Below the pieces are notes generated by a model. That model was not told where the DNA came from. It did not search any database and saw only the letters and a list, made by a program, of their open reading frames with translations. Positions 52,813 to 61,640 of a stretch of DNA of 64,000 nucleotides are shown here, in pieces. Every line of letters starts with the position of its first letter. Positions within the stretch are counted from its first letter, which is position 1. The stretch covers positions 124,001 through 188,000 of the forward strand of contig NZ_JAPDOK010000007.1 in NCBI RefSeq assembly GCF_026013415.1, given 5' to 3'. The position numbers and the translations under genes are program-made. The DNA comes from Sphingomonas caeni. Lineage in GTDB: Bacteria > Pseudomonadota > Alphaproteobacteria > Sphingomonadales > Sphingomonadaceae.

Positions 52813-53525
52813 GGCTGGCCGGCAAGACCGCGCTGATCACCGGCGCAGGCGCGGGCATCGGCCGCGCCGCCGCCGAGTTGTTCGCCGCGCAGGGCGCCAC
52901 CGTCTGGGCGACCGACCGCGAGGCGATCCCGGTCGATGGCTGCAAGGCCGCCCAACTCGACGTGCTCGACGCGCAAGCGATCGAGCGCGTCTTCGCCGAA
53001 GCCGGCCCGCTCGACATCCTGTTCAACTGCGCCGGCATGGTCGCGGGCGGCACGATCCTAGACTGCACCGAGGCCGACTGGTCGCGCTCGTTCGACCTCA
53101 ACGTCACCGCCATGTTCCGCACGATTCGCGCCGCCCTCCCCGCGATGATCGCGAAGGGCGGCGGCTCGATCGTCAACATGGCCTCGGTGTCGAGCTCGGT
53201 CACCGGCGTGCCCAACCGCTTCGCCTATGGCGCATCCAAGGCGGCGGTGATCGGCTTGACCAAGCATGTCGCGGTCGATTTCGTGGGGCGCGGCATCCGC
53301 TGCAACGCGATCTGCCCGGGCACCGTCGACACGCCCTCGCTCAACGACCGTCTCCGCCAGACGGGAGATTACGAAAAGGCCCGCGCCGATTTCGAAGCGC
53401 GGCAGCCGATGGGCCGGCTGGGCAAGGCGGAAGAGATCGCCGCGCTCGCGCTCTACCTGGCCTCGGACGAGTCGAGCTTCACCACCGGGCAGATCCACGT
53501 GATCGACGGGGGTTGGACCACCTAG
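52809..53525 (+). CDS. 2-keto-3-deoxy-L-fuconate dehydrogenase (SDR family)
   Basis: This 238-residue short-chain dehydrogenase has TGAGAGIGRAAAELF for cofactor binding (about 11-25), NCAGMVAGG, NMASVSSSVTG and YGASKAAVIGLTK with the Tyr-x-x-x-Lys pair (about 140-152). In the Xanthomonas L-fucose pathway such an enzyme oxidises 2-keto-3-deoxy-L-fuconate to the 2,4-diketo compound. The operon order (mutarotase, dehydrogenase, this SDR) supports that. The final hydrolase is not in this operon; the FAH-type enzyme at 60,767-61,630 could fill the gap. Confidence 0.88.
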   Translation: MRLAGKTALITGAGAGIGRAAAELFAAQGATVWATDREAIPVDGCKAAQLDVLDAQAIERVFAEAGPLDILFNCAGMVAGGTILDCTEADWSRSFDLNVTAMFRTIRAALPAMIAKGGGSIVNMASVSSSVTGVPNRFAYGASKAAVIGLTKHVAVDFVGRGIRCNAICPGTVDTPSLNDRLRQTGDYEKARADFEARQPMGRLGKAEEIAALALYLASDESSFTTGQIHVIDGGWTT

Positions 53526-53707
53526 GCGGCGTCGGCGACGCTATCCGATAAGGTCCCGCAAAATCGCTTCATTGGTGACCTTTGGCACACCCCGTTTGAC
53601 CGCGTTTGTAGGATCGAAGGGGCTCCACGGAATCAAAGAGCGGCCGGGTATCGGCGAAGCCCTTGGAGCAAGCCAAATCCTACATTTCAAGCCTCGCCCC
53701 GAACTCT

Positions 53708-54496
53708 CTAGAGTCGGCTATCCCCCTCCACCAGCTGCGCGGAGATCTTCTCCGCCGCCTGCCGCACCAGTTCCGCCGTTTCCCCCCGCGAAACCGAGGG
53801 CTGGAGCTTCTTGAGATACGGCACCGTCAGCGCCGCCGCAGCCGCGCCGCCGCGCATCACCGGGGCGGAGATATCGGTCACCCCCGCGACGAACCGGCTC
53901 GGCGTCTGTTCGACATTACGCGCGCGGACCTGATCGGCATGCTCGCGGAATTCGGCCAGTTCCTTGTCGCCGAGCTTGGGGTTGAACAATTCCTCCCAGC
54001 GCCGCCGCACATCCTCGGGCTGGAAGGCGTAGAGCACGATCCCCGACGCCGCCTGGTGCAGCGGACGCCGGTATCCGACGCGCACCGAGAAGCCGAGCTG
54101 CTCGCTCGATTCCATCCGCGCCACCACCACCATCTCGCCCAGCGTGTGCAGCGCCAGATGGCAGGCCTGCCCCACCGCCAGGGTCAACTGCCGCATCACC
54201 GGCAGCGCCACCTCGATCAGCGTGCGCGTGCGCGGCTGCTGCATCCCCAGCGAGAAGAGCCGATCGGTCAGCCGATAGCCGTCCGACGTCGTGTCCTGTT
54301 CGATATAGCCGCGAAACTCGAGCACCTGGATCATGCGGAACAGCTCGCCATGCGAGCGGCCGAGCCGGTTGACGATCCCGGTCAGCGTGACCGGCGCGCT
54401 CTCCGCGGCGAGCAGTTCGAGAATGTCGAGCCCCTTCTCCAGCGCCGGCGCGCGATAGCGGCGTCCGTCGCCATCCTCATCCTCGATATCGGCCAC
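53708..54496 (-). CDS. IclR-family regulator, likely for the fucose genes
   Basis: This 262-residue regulator has an N-terminal winged helix (about 15-80: APALEKGLDILELLAAESAP, VNRLGRSHGELFRMIQVLEF) and the IclR ligand-binding domain (LTLAVGQACHLALHTLGEMV; SVRVGYRRPLHQAASGIVLY). GTG start with GAAGGGA upstream. A candidate operator 28-50 bases ahead of the start is shared with the fucose divergent promoter at 51.4 kb, suggesting it senses a fucose-pathway intermediate and controls itself too. It converges with the fucose operon across a 182-base gap with no recognisable gene. Confidence 0.88.
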   Translation of the reverse strand: MADIEDEDGDGRRYRAPALEKGLDILELLAAESAPVTLTGIVNRLGRSHGELFRMIQVLEFRGYIEQDTTSDGYRLTDRLFSLGMQQPRTRTLIEVALPVMRQLTLAVGQACHLALHTLGEMVVVARMESSEQLGFSVRVGYRRPLHQAASGIVLYAFQPEDVRRRWEELFNPKLGDKELAEFREHADQVRARNVEQTPSRFVAGVTDISAPVMRGGAAAAALTVPYLKKLQPSVSRGETAELVRQAAEKISAQLVEGDSRL

Positions 54497-54523
54497 GATT
54501 GTCCCTTCTTTGTCCCGTTACGC

Positions 54524-54546
54524 TTTCATATGCCAAAAATTGGCGC
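54524..54546. promoter_or_regulatory. Candidate IclR operator upstream of the iclR gene
   Basis: TTTCATATGCCAAA at 54,524-54,537 overlaps the perfect palindrome GCCAA-AAA-TTGGC (54,532-54,544). The same two half-sites are found at 51,424-51,452 with three extra bases in the spacer. The location suits autoregulation. Confidence 0.42.
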
Positions 54547-54624
54547 AGGGACAAATGTGCGAATGTTTCGGCGCCGCATCGGCGCCGCGCGCGGGGCCGC
54601 GGCGGCGCGCTTGCCTGAGATCCG

Positions 54625-56178
54625 TCAAAAAACTTCCCGATCGGCCTTGGCGATCGTGCGATCGGGCCGCCCGGGACTTCCAAAGCTGCGGAAACCCTCG
54701 ACCTGATCGAGCGAGAAACAGGGCGACCCCGCCCGCGCCCGCACCCGGAAGCAATCCGCCCCGGCCACATCCTGCATCCACACCGCGGGGCGCGGATCGG
54801 GCGCGGCGACCGCGACCTCGACATTGCTCAGCTCGACGCCCCGCATGTGGCGCAGGAACAGCCCGGTCGCGGGCAGATCGCCGAACATCGTCGCCTCGGG
54901 ATAGCCGAGTTCGTTCTCGTCCGGGCTCAGCTTCGCCATCGCCTCGGGCGCACCGCCGACATGGTGGAGATAGATGTCGCTGAGCTTGACGTCCTCGATC
55001 GGATGCCCGGTGAGGCCCGCCATCACCGAGGGCAACAGGTTGGCGCCCGAACTGACGACATTCTGGATCAGCACCCGCTTCATCGTCCCGATCGGCCGCC
55101 CCGCGGGCCCGCGCATCCTTTTGCCCAGCCGCAGGAAGAGCGGTGCGTTGACGATCCCACGCATCGTCAGGTTGGAGACCGTCACATCCTCGATCATCCC
55201 GCCATCGACCGTCTCGAAGGCGAGCCCCCGGCTGTCCTCGAAGATGCAGTTGCTGATCGCGATGTTGCGGAAGCCCCCGTTGGTTTCGGTGCCGAACTTG
55301 ATCCGGCCATGGATCTTGGGGGCGAAGTCCGGCGGCATCTTCTTCCAGGTGCCCGCCAGCACCGATCCGACCTCGTAATTGCCGGTGACGAGGCAGTTGG
55401 CGATGGTGAGGTTCTCGGTCACCCGCGGATAGCCCAGCGCGAAGCTGCTCTTGGGGCAGATGCCGTCGTCCCATGGCGAATTGACGGTGCAATTCGTCAC
55501 CCGGACATTCTTGCAGCAATCGATATCCATCCCGTCGCGGTTGGTGTCGATCAGGACGTTGTCGATGGTGAGATTGTCGACCCCGGTCAGCAGCATTGCG
55601 AACCAGCCGCCCTCGAGCATCCGGAAATCGGTGAACGTGACGTTGCGGCAATTCTTGAGCGCTACGCCCTTGTTGCCCGTCCCCGGTCCGGTCGGGTCGC
55701 TCAGCCAGTTATCCTTGCCGTCGCCGCGCCCCAGCCCCTTGCCATGGATCAGCCCCTGCCCGGTGATCGCGATATCGTGGAGCCCCTCGCCCCAGATCAG
55801 GCTGTTCTTCCAGTGGCTGTGGCCGAAATCCTGGAACCTGTCGTAGGCCGGGTCCATTGGCTCGGCGAGGTCGTAGCCCCCGACGCCGTCGCTGGGCGGC
55901 GGCGCCGCGAGGATGGTCGCGCCATTCTCGATATGCAGCGTGATGTTGCTCTTCAGCCGGATCGTGAAGCAGGCATAGGTCCCCGGTGGAAAATACACCG
56001 TCCCGCCCCCGCGCTCGGCGGCATAGTCGATCGCCTTGTTGACCGCCGGCGTGTCGATCGTCCGCCCGTCGCCCTTCGCGCCGAACCTGCGCACATCGAC
56101 CCAATTCTCGCGCAGCGGAACCGCGGCGATCAGCAGCCCCGATCCCCCCGCGAGCATCAGCGAACGGCGGTCGATCAT
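54625..56178 (-). CDS. Glycoside hydrolase family 28 (polygalacturonase-like), exported
   Basis: This 517-residue right-handed beta-helix enzyme has a twin-arginine-like signal (IDRRSLMLAGGSGLLIAAVP), an N-terminal segment VRRFGAKGDGRTIDTPAVNK with GGTVYFPPGTY, and GH28-type catalytic Asp candidates in TNRDGMDIDCCKNVRV and SPWDDGICPKSS. It likely cleaves pectic polymers (polygalacturonan or rhamnogalacturonan). It overlaps the GH43 gene by four bases and is the last gene of the rhamnose/pectin operon. Confidence 0.88.
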   Translation of the reverse strand: MIDRRSLMLAGGSGLLIAAVPLRENWVDVRRFGAKGDGRTIDTPAVNKAIDYAAERGGGTVYFPPGTYACFTIRLKSNITLHIENGATILAAPPPSDGVGGYDLAEPMDPAYDRFQDFGHSHWKNSLIWGEGLHDIAITGQGLIHGKGLGRGDGKDNWLSDPTGPGTGNKGVALKNCRNVTFTDFRMLEGGWFAMLLTGVDNLTIDNVLIDTNRDGMDIDCCKNVRVTNCTVNSPWDDGICPKSSFALGYPRVTENLTIANCLVTGNYEVGSVLAGTWKKMPPDFAPKIHGRIKFGTETNGGFRNIAISNCIFEDSRGLAFETVDGGMIEDVTVSNLTMRGIVNAPLFLRLGKRMRGPAGRPIGTMKRVLIQNVVSSGANLLPSVMAGLTGHPIEDVKLSDIYLHHVGGAPEAMAKLSPDENELGYPEATMFGDLPATGLFLRHMRGVELSNVEVAVAAPDPRPAVWMQDVAGADCFRVRARAGSPCFSLDQVEGFRSFGSPGRPDRTIAKADREVF

Positions 56179-57806
56179 CGGCTATGCTCCACCCTGAACC
56201 AGTCCACATCCACCGCGCCCTCGCCGCCGCGCGTGAAGCTGAACAGCGCCGGGCGCGATCCCTTCCACCACGAGAATTTGGAGAGGGCGATGCCGGCGCC
56301 CATCGGCACGAAGGTCTTGCCGTCGAGGCTGTACGAATAGCGGACGGTCTGCTCGATCCCGACCTCGGCGCGCAGTTCGATCGTCGCGCCCTTCAGCTCG
56401 GGTCCAGGGAACTCGAAGCCCTGATTGGCGAGCGTGACGATGTTGCGCCCGTTACCGCGCACCACGCCGATCCAGCTCGGCCTGACGCCGAACAAGCTCA
56501 GCCCCGCGCGCTGCCCCTCGCCCATCCGGCTGACGTCGATCCGCGTGGTGTAGATCGCGTGCGGCCCCTGCAAAATCTGCGTCAGCGTGTTGCGCGCGGT
56601 GCTCAGCCAGTCGGCCTTGCCCGCGGTCAGCCGCAGCCAGCCCGGCCGCACGGAAAGGCTCCAGCGGCCATCGTCTGGATTGTGGTTCCACGACCATTGC
56701 AGCCCCAGTCGCTTCGACGAAAACCCGTCCGAATCCTGCAACCGGTCGCGCGTCGCCCGCGCCGGCATGGCATAGCTCGTCACCGGCTGCCCGCTGGTCC
56801 CGTTCGGCAGCGGGTCACCCATCACCGGCCAGTCGTCGATCCATTTCACCGGCTGCAGATGCACGATCCGCCCGAACGCGCCGGTCGAGTTGAAATGCGC
56901 GAACCAGCCCTTGCCCTCGGGGGTCTCGACATAGCCGCCCTGATGCGGACCCTGCACATCAGGCGTGGGCAGCAGCACCGACCGCCACTCATAGGGCCCG
57001 GTGATCGCCCGCGCGCGGCCCACCGCCTGCGGCCCGGTCCCTACGCCGCCGATCGGCGCGAAGATGTAGTACCAGCCGTTCCGCTTGTAGAGCTTCGGCC
57101 CCTCCAGGACGGGCAGCTTCACCTTGTCCTCGGCGACTACCACGCCCTCGTCGAGCAGGGTCTTCCCGTCCGCACTCATCCGGTGGAGGATCAGCGGCCC
57201 CGCGCCCACCTTGCCATGGATCAGCCAGGCGGTCCCGTCATCGTCCCAGAAGGGACAAGGGTCCTCGAGCCCCGGCCCAGCCTTCACCGTCACCGGCTCG
57301 CTCCACGGCCCCGCCGGGTCCTTCGCGGTCGCCATGAAGATACCCTCGTCGGGGGTCGGCCAATAGACGTAGAACAGCCCATTGTGGTGCCGGATGCTCG
57401 GCGCCCAGACGCCGCTCGCATATTTGGTCCCGCCGATCGGCTTCGACAGCTGGTCGGTCAGCGTATGCGGCCCCGGCATGTCGTAGAGCGGCCCGAACGG
57501 CAGCCTGGGCAGCACATGCCCTACGATCGTCCAATGGACGAGATCGCGCGAGCGCAGCACCGGGATGCCCGGCGAGAAATGGAAGCTCGACGCGACGAGG
57601 TAATAGTCCCTCCCCACCCGTATCACGTCCGGGTCGGAATAGTCCGCGTAGAGGATCGGGTTGGTGTAGCTCTGCTGCGCGAGTGCGGGCGCTGCCATCC
57701 CCCCTATCGTCATCCCGGCGAAAGCCGGGACCCAGAGCCACGAAAGCCAAGGCTTGCGACCCTGGGTCCCGGCTTTCGCCGGGATGACGGCAATGGGATG
57801 GATCAC
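56175..57806 (-). CDS. Glycoside hydrolase family 43 enzyme with repeat-derived signal peptide
   Basis: This 543-residue enzyme has a GH43 five-bladed propeller: YTNPILYADYSDPDVIRVGR with the catalytic Asp, GSW-type KYASGVWAPSIRHHNG, LEDPCPFWDDDGTAWLIHG and YKRNGWYYIFAP, then a C-terminal beta-sandwich domain (SWNHNPDDGRWSLSVRPG). It would remove arabinose, xylose or galactose from pectin side chains. The GTG start overlaps the MFS stop (GTGA). The first ~35 residues are encoded by a palindromic intergenic-type repeat, which supplies RKPWLSWLWVPAFAGMTIG, followed by GMAAPALAQ, together resembling a signal peptide cleaved before QSYTNP. Confidence 0.88.
   Translation of the reverse strand: MIHPIAVIPAKAGTQGRKPWLSWLWVPAFAGMTIGGMAAPALAQQSYTNPILYADYSDPDVIRVGRDYYLVASSFHFSPGIPVLRSRDLVHWTIVGHVLPRLPFGPLYDMPGPHTLTDQLSKPIGGTKYASGVWAPSIRHHNGLFYVYWPTPDEGIFMATAKDPAGPWSEPVTVKAGPGLEDPCPFWDDDGTAWLIHGKVGAGPLILHRMSADGKTLLDEGVVVAEDKVKLPVLEGPKLYKRNGWYYIFAPIGGVGTGPQAVGRARAITGPYEWRSVLLPTPDVQGPHQGGYVETPEGKGWFAHFNSTGAFGRIVHLQPVKWIDDWPVMGDPLPNGTSGQPVTSYAMPARATRDRLQDSDGFSSKRLGLQWSWNHNPDDGRWSLSVRPGWLRLTAGKADWLSTARNTLTQILQGPHAIYTTRIDVSRMGEGQRAGLSLFGVRPSWIGVVRGNGRNIVTLANQGFEFPGPELKGATIELRAEVGIEQTVRYSYSLDGKTFVPMGAGIALSKFSWWKGSRPALFSFTRGGEGAVDVDWFRVEHSR
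57708..57789. repeat. Palindromic intergenic-type repeat inside the GH43 gene
   Basis: A perfect 28-base inverted repeat: arm 57,708-57,735 and arm 57,762-57,789, with a 26-base spacer that itself holds a short stem. The arm begins CGTCATCCCGGCGAAAGCCG, the familiar mobile palindrome of alphaproteobacterial genomes. A partial copy (CTCATCCCGGCGAA) lies at about 46,985 between convergent genes. This one lies within the reading frame of GH43. Confidence 0.85.
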
Positions 57807-59035
57807 GCGCGCTCCCCGGCGATCTGCTCGAGCGACTTGCCCTGGTTGCTCGGCGCCCAGATCAGCCCGATCACCGCGCTCGCCACGAGGAAGCCCGTCA
57901 GAATCCACGCCAGCAGCGTGAAGTTGCCCGCCGCGAGCGTCGGCACCGCGAGGCTCCAGATGCCGAGCCCGATGCGCACGATCGCGAAGGTCGCCCCCTG
58001 CGCGGTCGATCGGATCGCGGTGGGGAAGAGCTCGGCCGACCAGAGCTGGAAGAAGCTCTGCGCGCCGAAGCCCCCGGCCACGCCCATGATCAGCACATGC
58101 GCGATCACGATCTCGAGCTTGAACCCGAAGATCGCGAGCAACGCCATGCCGAAGATGTGCATGACGGCGGAAATGCCGAACAGCAACCGCTGGTTCACCT
58201 TGTCGGAGAGCGTCATGAAGATGGTGAGGATCGAGACCATCCCGATCAGGAAATAGCTGGCCGGGAGCAGGGTCGCGGTCCAGGCGGGCAGATGGTTCTG
58301 CTCGATCAGGTATGGCGTGAAGAAGCCGTTATAGCCCGCCCACAGGTTCCACAGGCCGTACATAGCGGCGAGGAACAGCATCGATCCGAGATAAGCGGGG
58401 CTGAACAGCTGCTTCCAATTGTCGCGCCAGGCATGGCCCTTGCTCGCGGCCTGGCTTTCCTCCCAGCGCTGCGATTCCTGCATGCGGGCGCGCAGGAAGG
58501 TGAGCGCCAACGCCAGCAGCAGCAGGTGCCCGAACAGGATCTGCATGCCCAGCATGCCCCAATCCTTCATGAAATAGGCCGCCACCAGCACCGCCACCGG
58601 CCCCAGATACCAGAGCAATTGCGCCACCCCCGAATGCGCCCCGCGCTGCTTGTCGGGCGCCTGCTCGGCGATCAGCGACCAGCTCGCGGGAATGTCGGCC
58701 CCCACCGCGAGTCCGACCAGCACGAAGCCCAGCACGATCATCCAGGGCGCGCTGGCGAAGAGCAGCCACAGCATCCCGAAGGCGTAGAAGAGCATGTCAT
58801 ATTGGTAGATGCGCTTGCGCCCGAACCGGTCGCACAGGATGCCGCCAATCAGCGCGCCGATACCCGCGGATATGGCGTTCGCGCTGAACGCACCGATCAG
58901 GCCGATGAACCCGTCACTGAGGCCGTATTCGGACTTCCACAGCCCGAGCGCGACCGATCCCGCGACGATGCTCCCCGCGTCGATATAGTTGGCGAGACCC
59001 GCAAGGATCGTGTTGCGCCACTTGTGATCGCTCAT
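57803..59035 (-). CDS. MFS sugar transporter, probable L-rhamnose or oligosaccharide uptake
   Basis: This 410-residue major facilitator protein has about twelve membrane segments. The A motif variant GGILCDRFGRKRIYQYD follows helix 2, and ADIPASWSLIAEQAPDKQRG is typical of sugar/metabolite porters. ATELFPTAIRST-type sequence (SAELFPTAIRSTAQG) marks the C-terminal half. ATG at 59,035 with GAGGAGAGAGCGC upstream. It lies between the lactonase and the GH43/GH28 genes of the rhamnose operon, so rhamnose or a pectin fragment is the likely substrate. Confidence 0.88.
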   Translation of the reverse strand: MSDHKWRNTILAGLANYIDAGSIVAGSVALGLWKSEYGLSDGFIGLIGAFSANAISAGIGALIGGILCDRFGRKRIYQYDMLFYAFGMLWLLFASAPWMIVLGFVLVGLAVGADIPASWSLIAEQAPDKQRGAHSGVAQLLWYLGPVAVLVAAYFMKDWGMLGMQILFGHLLLLALALTFLRARMQESQRWEESQAASKGHAWRDNWKQLFSPAYLGSMLFLAAMYGLWNLWAGYNGFFTPYLIEQNHLPAWTATLLPASYFLIGMVSILTIFMTLSDKVNQRLLFGISAVMHIFGMALLAIFGFKLEIVIAHVLIMGVAGGFGAQSFFQLWSAELFPTAIRSTAQGATFAIVRIGLGIWSLAVPTLAAGNFTLLAWILTGFLVASAVIGLIWAPSNQGKSLEQIAGERA

Positions 59036-59046
59036 GCGCTCTCTCC

Positions 59047-59943
59047 TCACAGGTCCAGGTTGAGCCGGTAGATCCGGTTGGCGTTGCCGGCGAACAGCGC
59101 GCGGCGTTCGGCCTCGGTGAAATCGGCGACGGCGGCCTCGTAATTGCCCAGGGTCGTGTCGAAGTCCGCGAACAGCCGGTCGGTCGGGAAATCGCTCGCA
59201 AACATGCAGCGCTCGGACCCGAACAGGTCGATCGTCTGGAGCACGCGCGCGCGCACCTTTTCGGGATCGAGCGGCCGCCACACGAAGCCGAGCCCGGAAA
59301 TCTTGACCGACACATTGGGCAACGTCGCCATCAGCTGCATCCCGGCACGCCAATCCGCCTCGCCATCGACGCCCATGCCGCAATGGTTGATGATGACCGG
59401 CGTCTCGGGATGCCGCGCGATCAGCTTCGAGAGCCCGAGAAACTGGTGCGGATAGGCTTGGAGATCGAACGACAGGTCGCGCTTCCTGAGCAGCGCGAAC
59501 CCCGCCTGCCACGCCTCGTCCCGGGTCAGATCGCGCGAGGTGTAGGTGCGGTTCGGATCGCGGTGCCAATTGACGATCTGGCGGATGCCGCGGACGTTCT
59601 TGCGCCGCACCTGATCGAACAGCTTGGTCTGGATATTGGGGCATTGCAGCGGCGCATAGGCGACGATGCCGTTGGGCATGCCCTGCTCGTCCGCGATCCC
59701 CTGCAGCCAGTCGGTCTCGTTCAGCGCCTCGTCGGCGTCCGCACCGGCATCGACATGCACCATGCCGACGACGTTCCAGTGGGCCGCCTCGCGCCGGTAA
59801 TCCTCGAGCAGATAGTCGGTCGCGATCGCCTCGACGCTGCCATTCGGCCCGCTGTCGTCGAAGGGCGGCCTCAGCCACGGATAGCGGATCCGTCCAAGGT
59901 CCCACAGATGCACATGCGCATCGACGAACGGAATACGCGTCAA
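59047..59943 (-). CDS. L-rhamnono-gamma-lactonase-like amidohydrolase
   Basis: This 298-residue amidohydrolase-2 protein begins MTRIPFVDAHVHLWDLGRI with the HxH metal site, and has VNWHRDPNRTYTS, PVIINHCGMGVDG and CMFASDFPTDRLF with the conserved Asp. In the non-phosphorylative L-rhamnose pathway (LRA2 of Sphingomonas/yeast) such an enzyme hydrolyses the rhamnonolactone. Position between the SDR and the transporter supports this. It is a distant relative of the fuconolactonase at 46.2 kb. Confidence 0.85.
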   Translation of the reverse strand: MTRIPFVDAHVHLWDLGRIRYPWLRPPFDDSGPNGSVEAIATDYLLEDYRREAAHWNVVGMVHVDAGADADEALNETDWLQGIADEQGMPNGIVAYAPLQCPNIQTKLFDQVRRKNVRGIRQIVNWHRDPNRTYTSRDLTRDEAWQAGFALLRKRDLSFDLQAYPHQFLGLSKLIARHPETPVIINHCGMGVDGEADWRAGMQLMATLPNVSVKISGLGFVWRPLDPEKVRARVLQTIDLFGSERCMFASDFPTDRLFADFDTTLGNYEAAVADFTEAERRALFAGNANRIYRLNLDL

Positions 59944-60023
59944 ACCCGGCCCTCCCGCGAAGCCCCGGCTGTTGCCGGTGGCGTCAAAAAACCGCCCCGG
60001 CCGTTGCCGTGGGCGAACTCAAC

Positions 60024-60770
60024 TCAAAACGTCGTCCGCCCCCCCGAGGTGTCGAAAGTCGACGCCGTGGTGAAGCTGCATTCCTCGCTCGCCATGAAGC
60101 AGACCATCGCCGCGGTTTCCTTGACGTCGCCGAGCCGCCCCATCGGGATCTTCGACATCATGTAATCGACCTGGCTCCGCGGCAGCTGCGCGAGGATCGG
60201 GCTTTCGAAGGTTGCGGGGGTCACCGCATTCGCGATCACCCCCTTGGTCGCCAGCTCCTTGCCCAGCGACTTGGTCAGTCCGATCACCCCCGCCTTCGAC
60301 GCCGAATAGGCCGAGGCATTGGGATTGCCCTCCTTGCCCGCCACCGACGCGACATTGACGATCCGGCCGTAACCGTTCGCCAGCATGTACGGCACCACCG
60401 CGCGGCAACAGTAGAAGGTGCCGTTGAGATTGACGTCGATCACGTTCAGCCAGCTGTCGACCGGATAGTCCTGCACCGGCCCCGTCGCCCCGGTGATGCC
60501 CGCCGAATTGACCAGCACGTCGATCCGCCCGAGCTTGTCCTGGCTCTCCCGCGCGGCGCGCACCACCGCTTCATTGTTGGTCACGTCGAAGGCGACCGAA
60601 TGCGCCGCGCCGACTTCCTTGTGCGCCTCTTCGAGCCATTCGGGATCGACGTCCCACAATATGACCTGGCCGCCCTCGGCGACGATTCGCCGAGCAGTCT
60701 CACGGCCGAGGCCGGAGGCGCCGCCGGTGATGACGGCGGTCCGTCCCGTGAAGCGCCCCGCGCAGATCAT
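60024..60770 (-). CDS. SDR dehydrogenase, probable 2-keto-3-deoxy-L-rhamnonate 4-dehydrogenase (LRA5-like)
   Basis: This 248-residue short-chain dehydrogenase has ITGGASGLGRETARRI, NSAGITGATGP, NVASVAGKEGNPNASAYSAS and KAGVIGLTKSLG with the Tyr-x-x-x-Lys pair. In Sphingomonas sp. SKA58 an SDR of this kind (LRA5) oxidises 2-keto-3-deoxy-L-rhamnonate to the 2,4-diketo form. The start overlaps the FAH-type hydrolase stop (ATGA), so consecutive pathway steps are coupled. The assignment to rhamnose is by context; the cofactor-binding region alone does not define the substrate. Confidence 0.85.
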   Translation of the reverse strand: MICAGRFTGRTAVITGGASGLGRETARRIVAEGGQVILWDVDPEWLEEAHKEVGAAHSVAFDVTNNEAVVRAARESQDKLGRIDVLVNSAGITGATGPVQDYPVDSWLNVIDVNLNGTFYCCRAVVPYMLANGYGRIVNVASVAGKEGNPNASAYSASKAGVIGLTKSLGKELATKGVIANAVTPATFESPILAQLPRSQVDYMMSKIPMGRLGDVKETAAMVCFMASEECSFTTASTFDTSGGRTTF

Positions 60771-61630
60771 TCCGTGCCACCCCGCGACCAGGCGACCACC
60801 TCCTGCCGCTGGTCGCCCAGCTTTTCGATGCCGAGCGTCACGACGTCGCCCGCCTTGAGGTACCAGGGCTCGGGCTTCTGCCCCATGCCCACGCCCGGCG
60901 GTGTGCCTGTGGTGATGATGTCGCCGGGCTCTAGCGTCAGGAATTCACTCAGGTACGAGATCAATTTGGCGATGCCATAGACCATCGTGTTGCTGTTGCC
61001 GTCCTGGACGCGCTTGCCATTGACCTCGCACCACATGGCGAGATTTTGCGGATCGCCCACCTCGTCGGCGGTGACCAGCCAGGGGCCTATCGGGCCGAAG
61101 GTGTCGCAGCCCTTGCCCTTGTCCCAGGTGCCGCTGCGGTTGAGCTGGTAATCGCGCTCGGACAGGTCGTTGATCGTGCAATAGCCTGCGACATGCGCCA
61201 GCGCGTCGGCTTCCTCCACGTACGACGCGCGCGTGCCGATGATTACGCCAAGCTCGACTTCCCAATCGGTCTTCACCGATCCGCGCGGGATCATCACATC
61301 GTCGTTCGGGCCCTGGATGCAGCTCGTTGCCTTGGTGAAGAAGACCGGCTCGGGCGGAATCGGCATTCCCGATTCGGCGGCGTGATCGGCATAGTTGAGG
61401 CCGATCGCGAGGAATTTCGGGCTGCCCTTCACCGGCGGGCCCAGGCGCGGACTGCCCGAGACGACCGGCAGGCCCGACACGTCGAGCCCAGCCAGCTTCG
61501 CAAGCCCCGCGGGTGAAATCTCGGCAGGCGTCAGGTCGGCGATCACCCCCGAAAGATCACGGATCGCGCCGGCCGCGTCGAGCAGTCCGGGCTTTTCCTG
61601 TCCAGCGGGGCCATAGCGAAGCAATTTCAT
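60767..61630 (-). CDS. FAH-family 2,4-diketo-3-deoxy-L-rhamnonate/fuconate hydrolase
   Basis: This 287-residue fumarylacetoacetate-hydrolase-fold enzyme splits 2,4-diketo-3-deoxy acids to pyruvate and L-lactate, the last step of both the L-rhamnose (LRA6) and L-fucose diketo pathways. Visible: FLAIGLNYADHAAESGMPIP, EPVFFTKATSCIQGPNDDV, DWEVELGVIIG and INDLSERDYQ with metal ligands, and IITTGTPPGVGMG. It is the only such hydrolase in the window, so it may also serve the fucose genes. It is coupled to the SDR gene and follows rhamnonate dehydratase by ten bases. Confidence 0.9.
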   Translation of the reverse strand: MKLLRYGPAGQEKPGLLDAAGAIRDLSGVIADLTPAEISPAGLAKLAGLDVSGLPVVSGSPRLGPPVKGSPKFLAIGLNYADHAAESGMPIPPEPVFFTKATSCIQGPNDDVMIPRGSVKTDWEVELGVIIGTRASYVEEADALAHVAGYCTINDLSERDYQLNRSGTWDKGKGCDTFGPIGPWLVTADEVGDPQNLAMWCEVNGKRVQDGNSNTMVYGIAKLISYLSEFLTLEPGDIITTGTPPGVGMGQKPEPWYLKAGDVVTLGIEKLGDQRQEVVAWSRGGTE

Positions 61631-61640
61631 CGGTGAATCC

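Noticed and set aside
59944..60023. Possible terminator inside the rhamnose operon between the SDR and lactonase genes
   Set aside because: On the transcribed strand a TTTTTT run is present but not directly preceded by a good hairpin; the gap is only 80 bases in an otherwise continuous operon.
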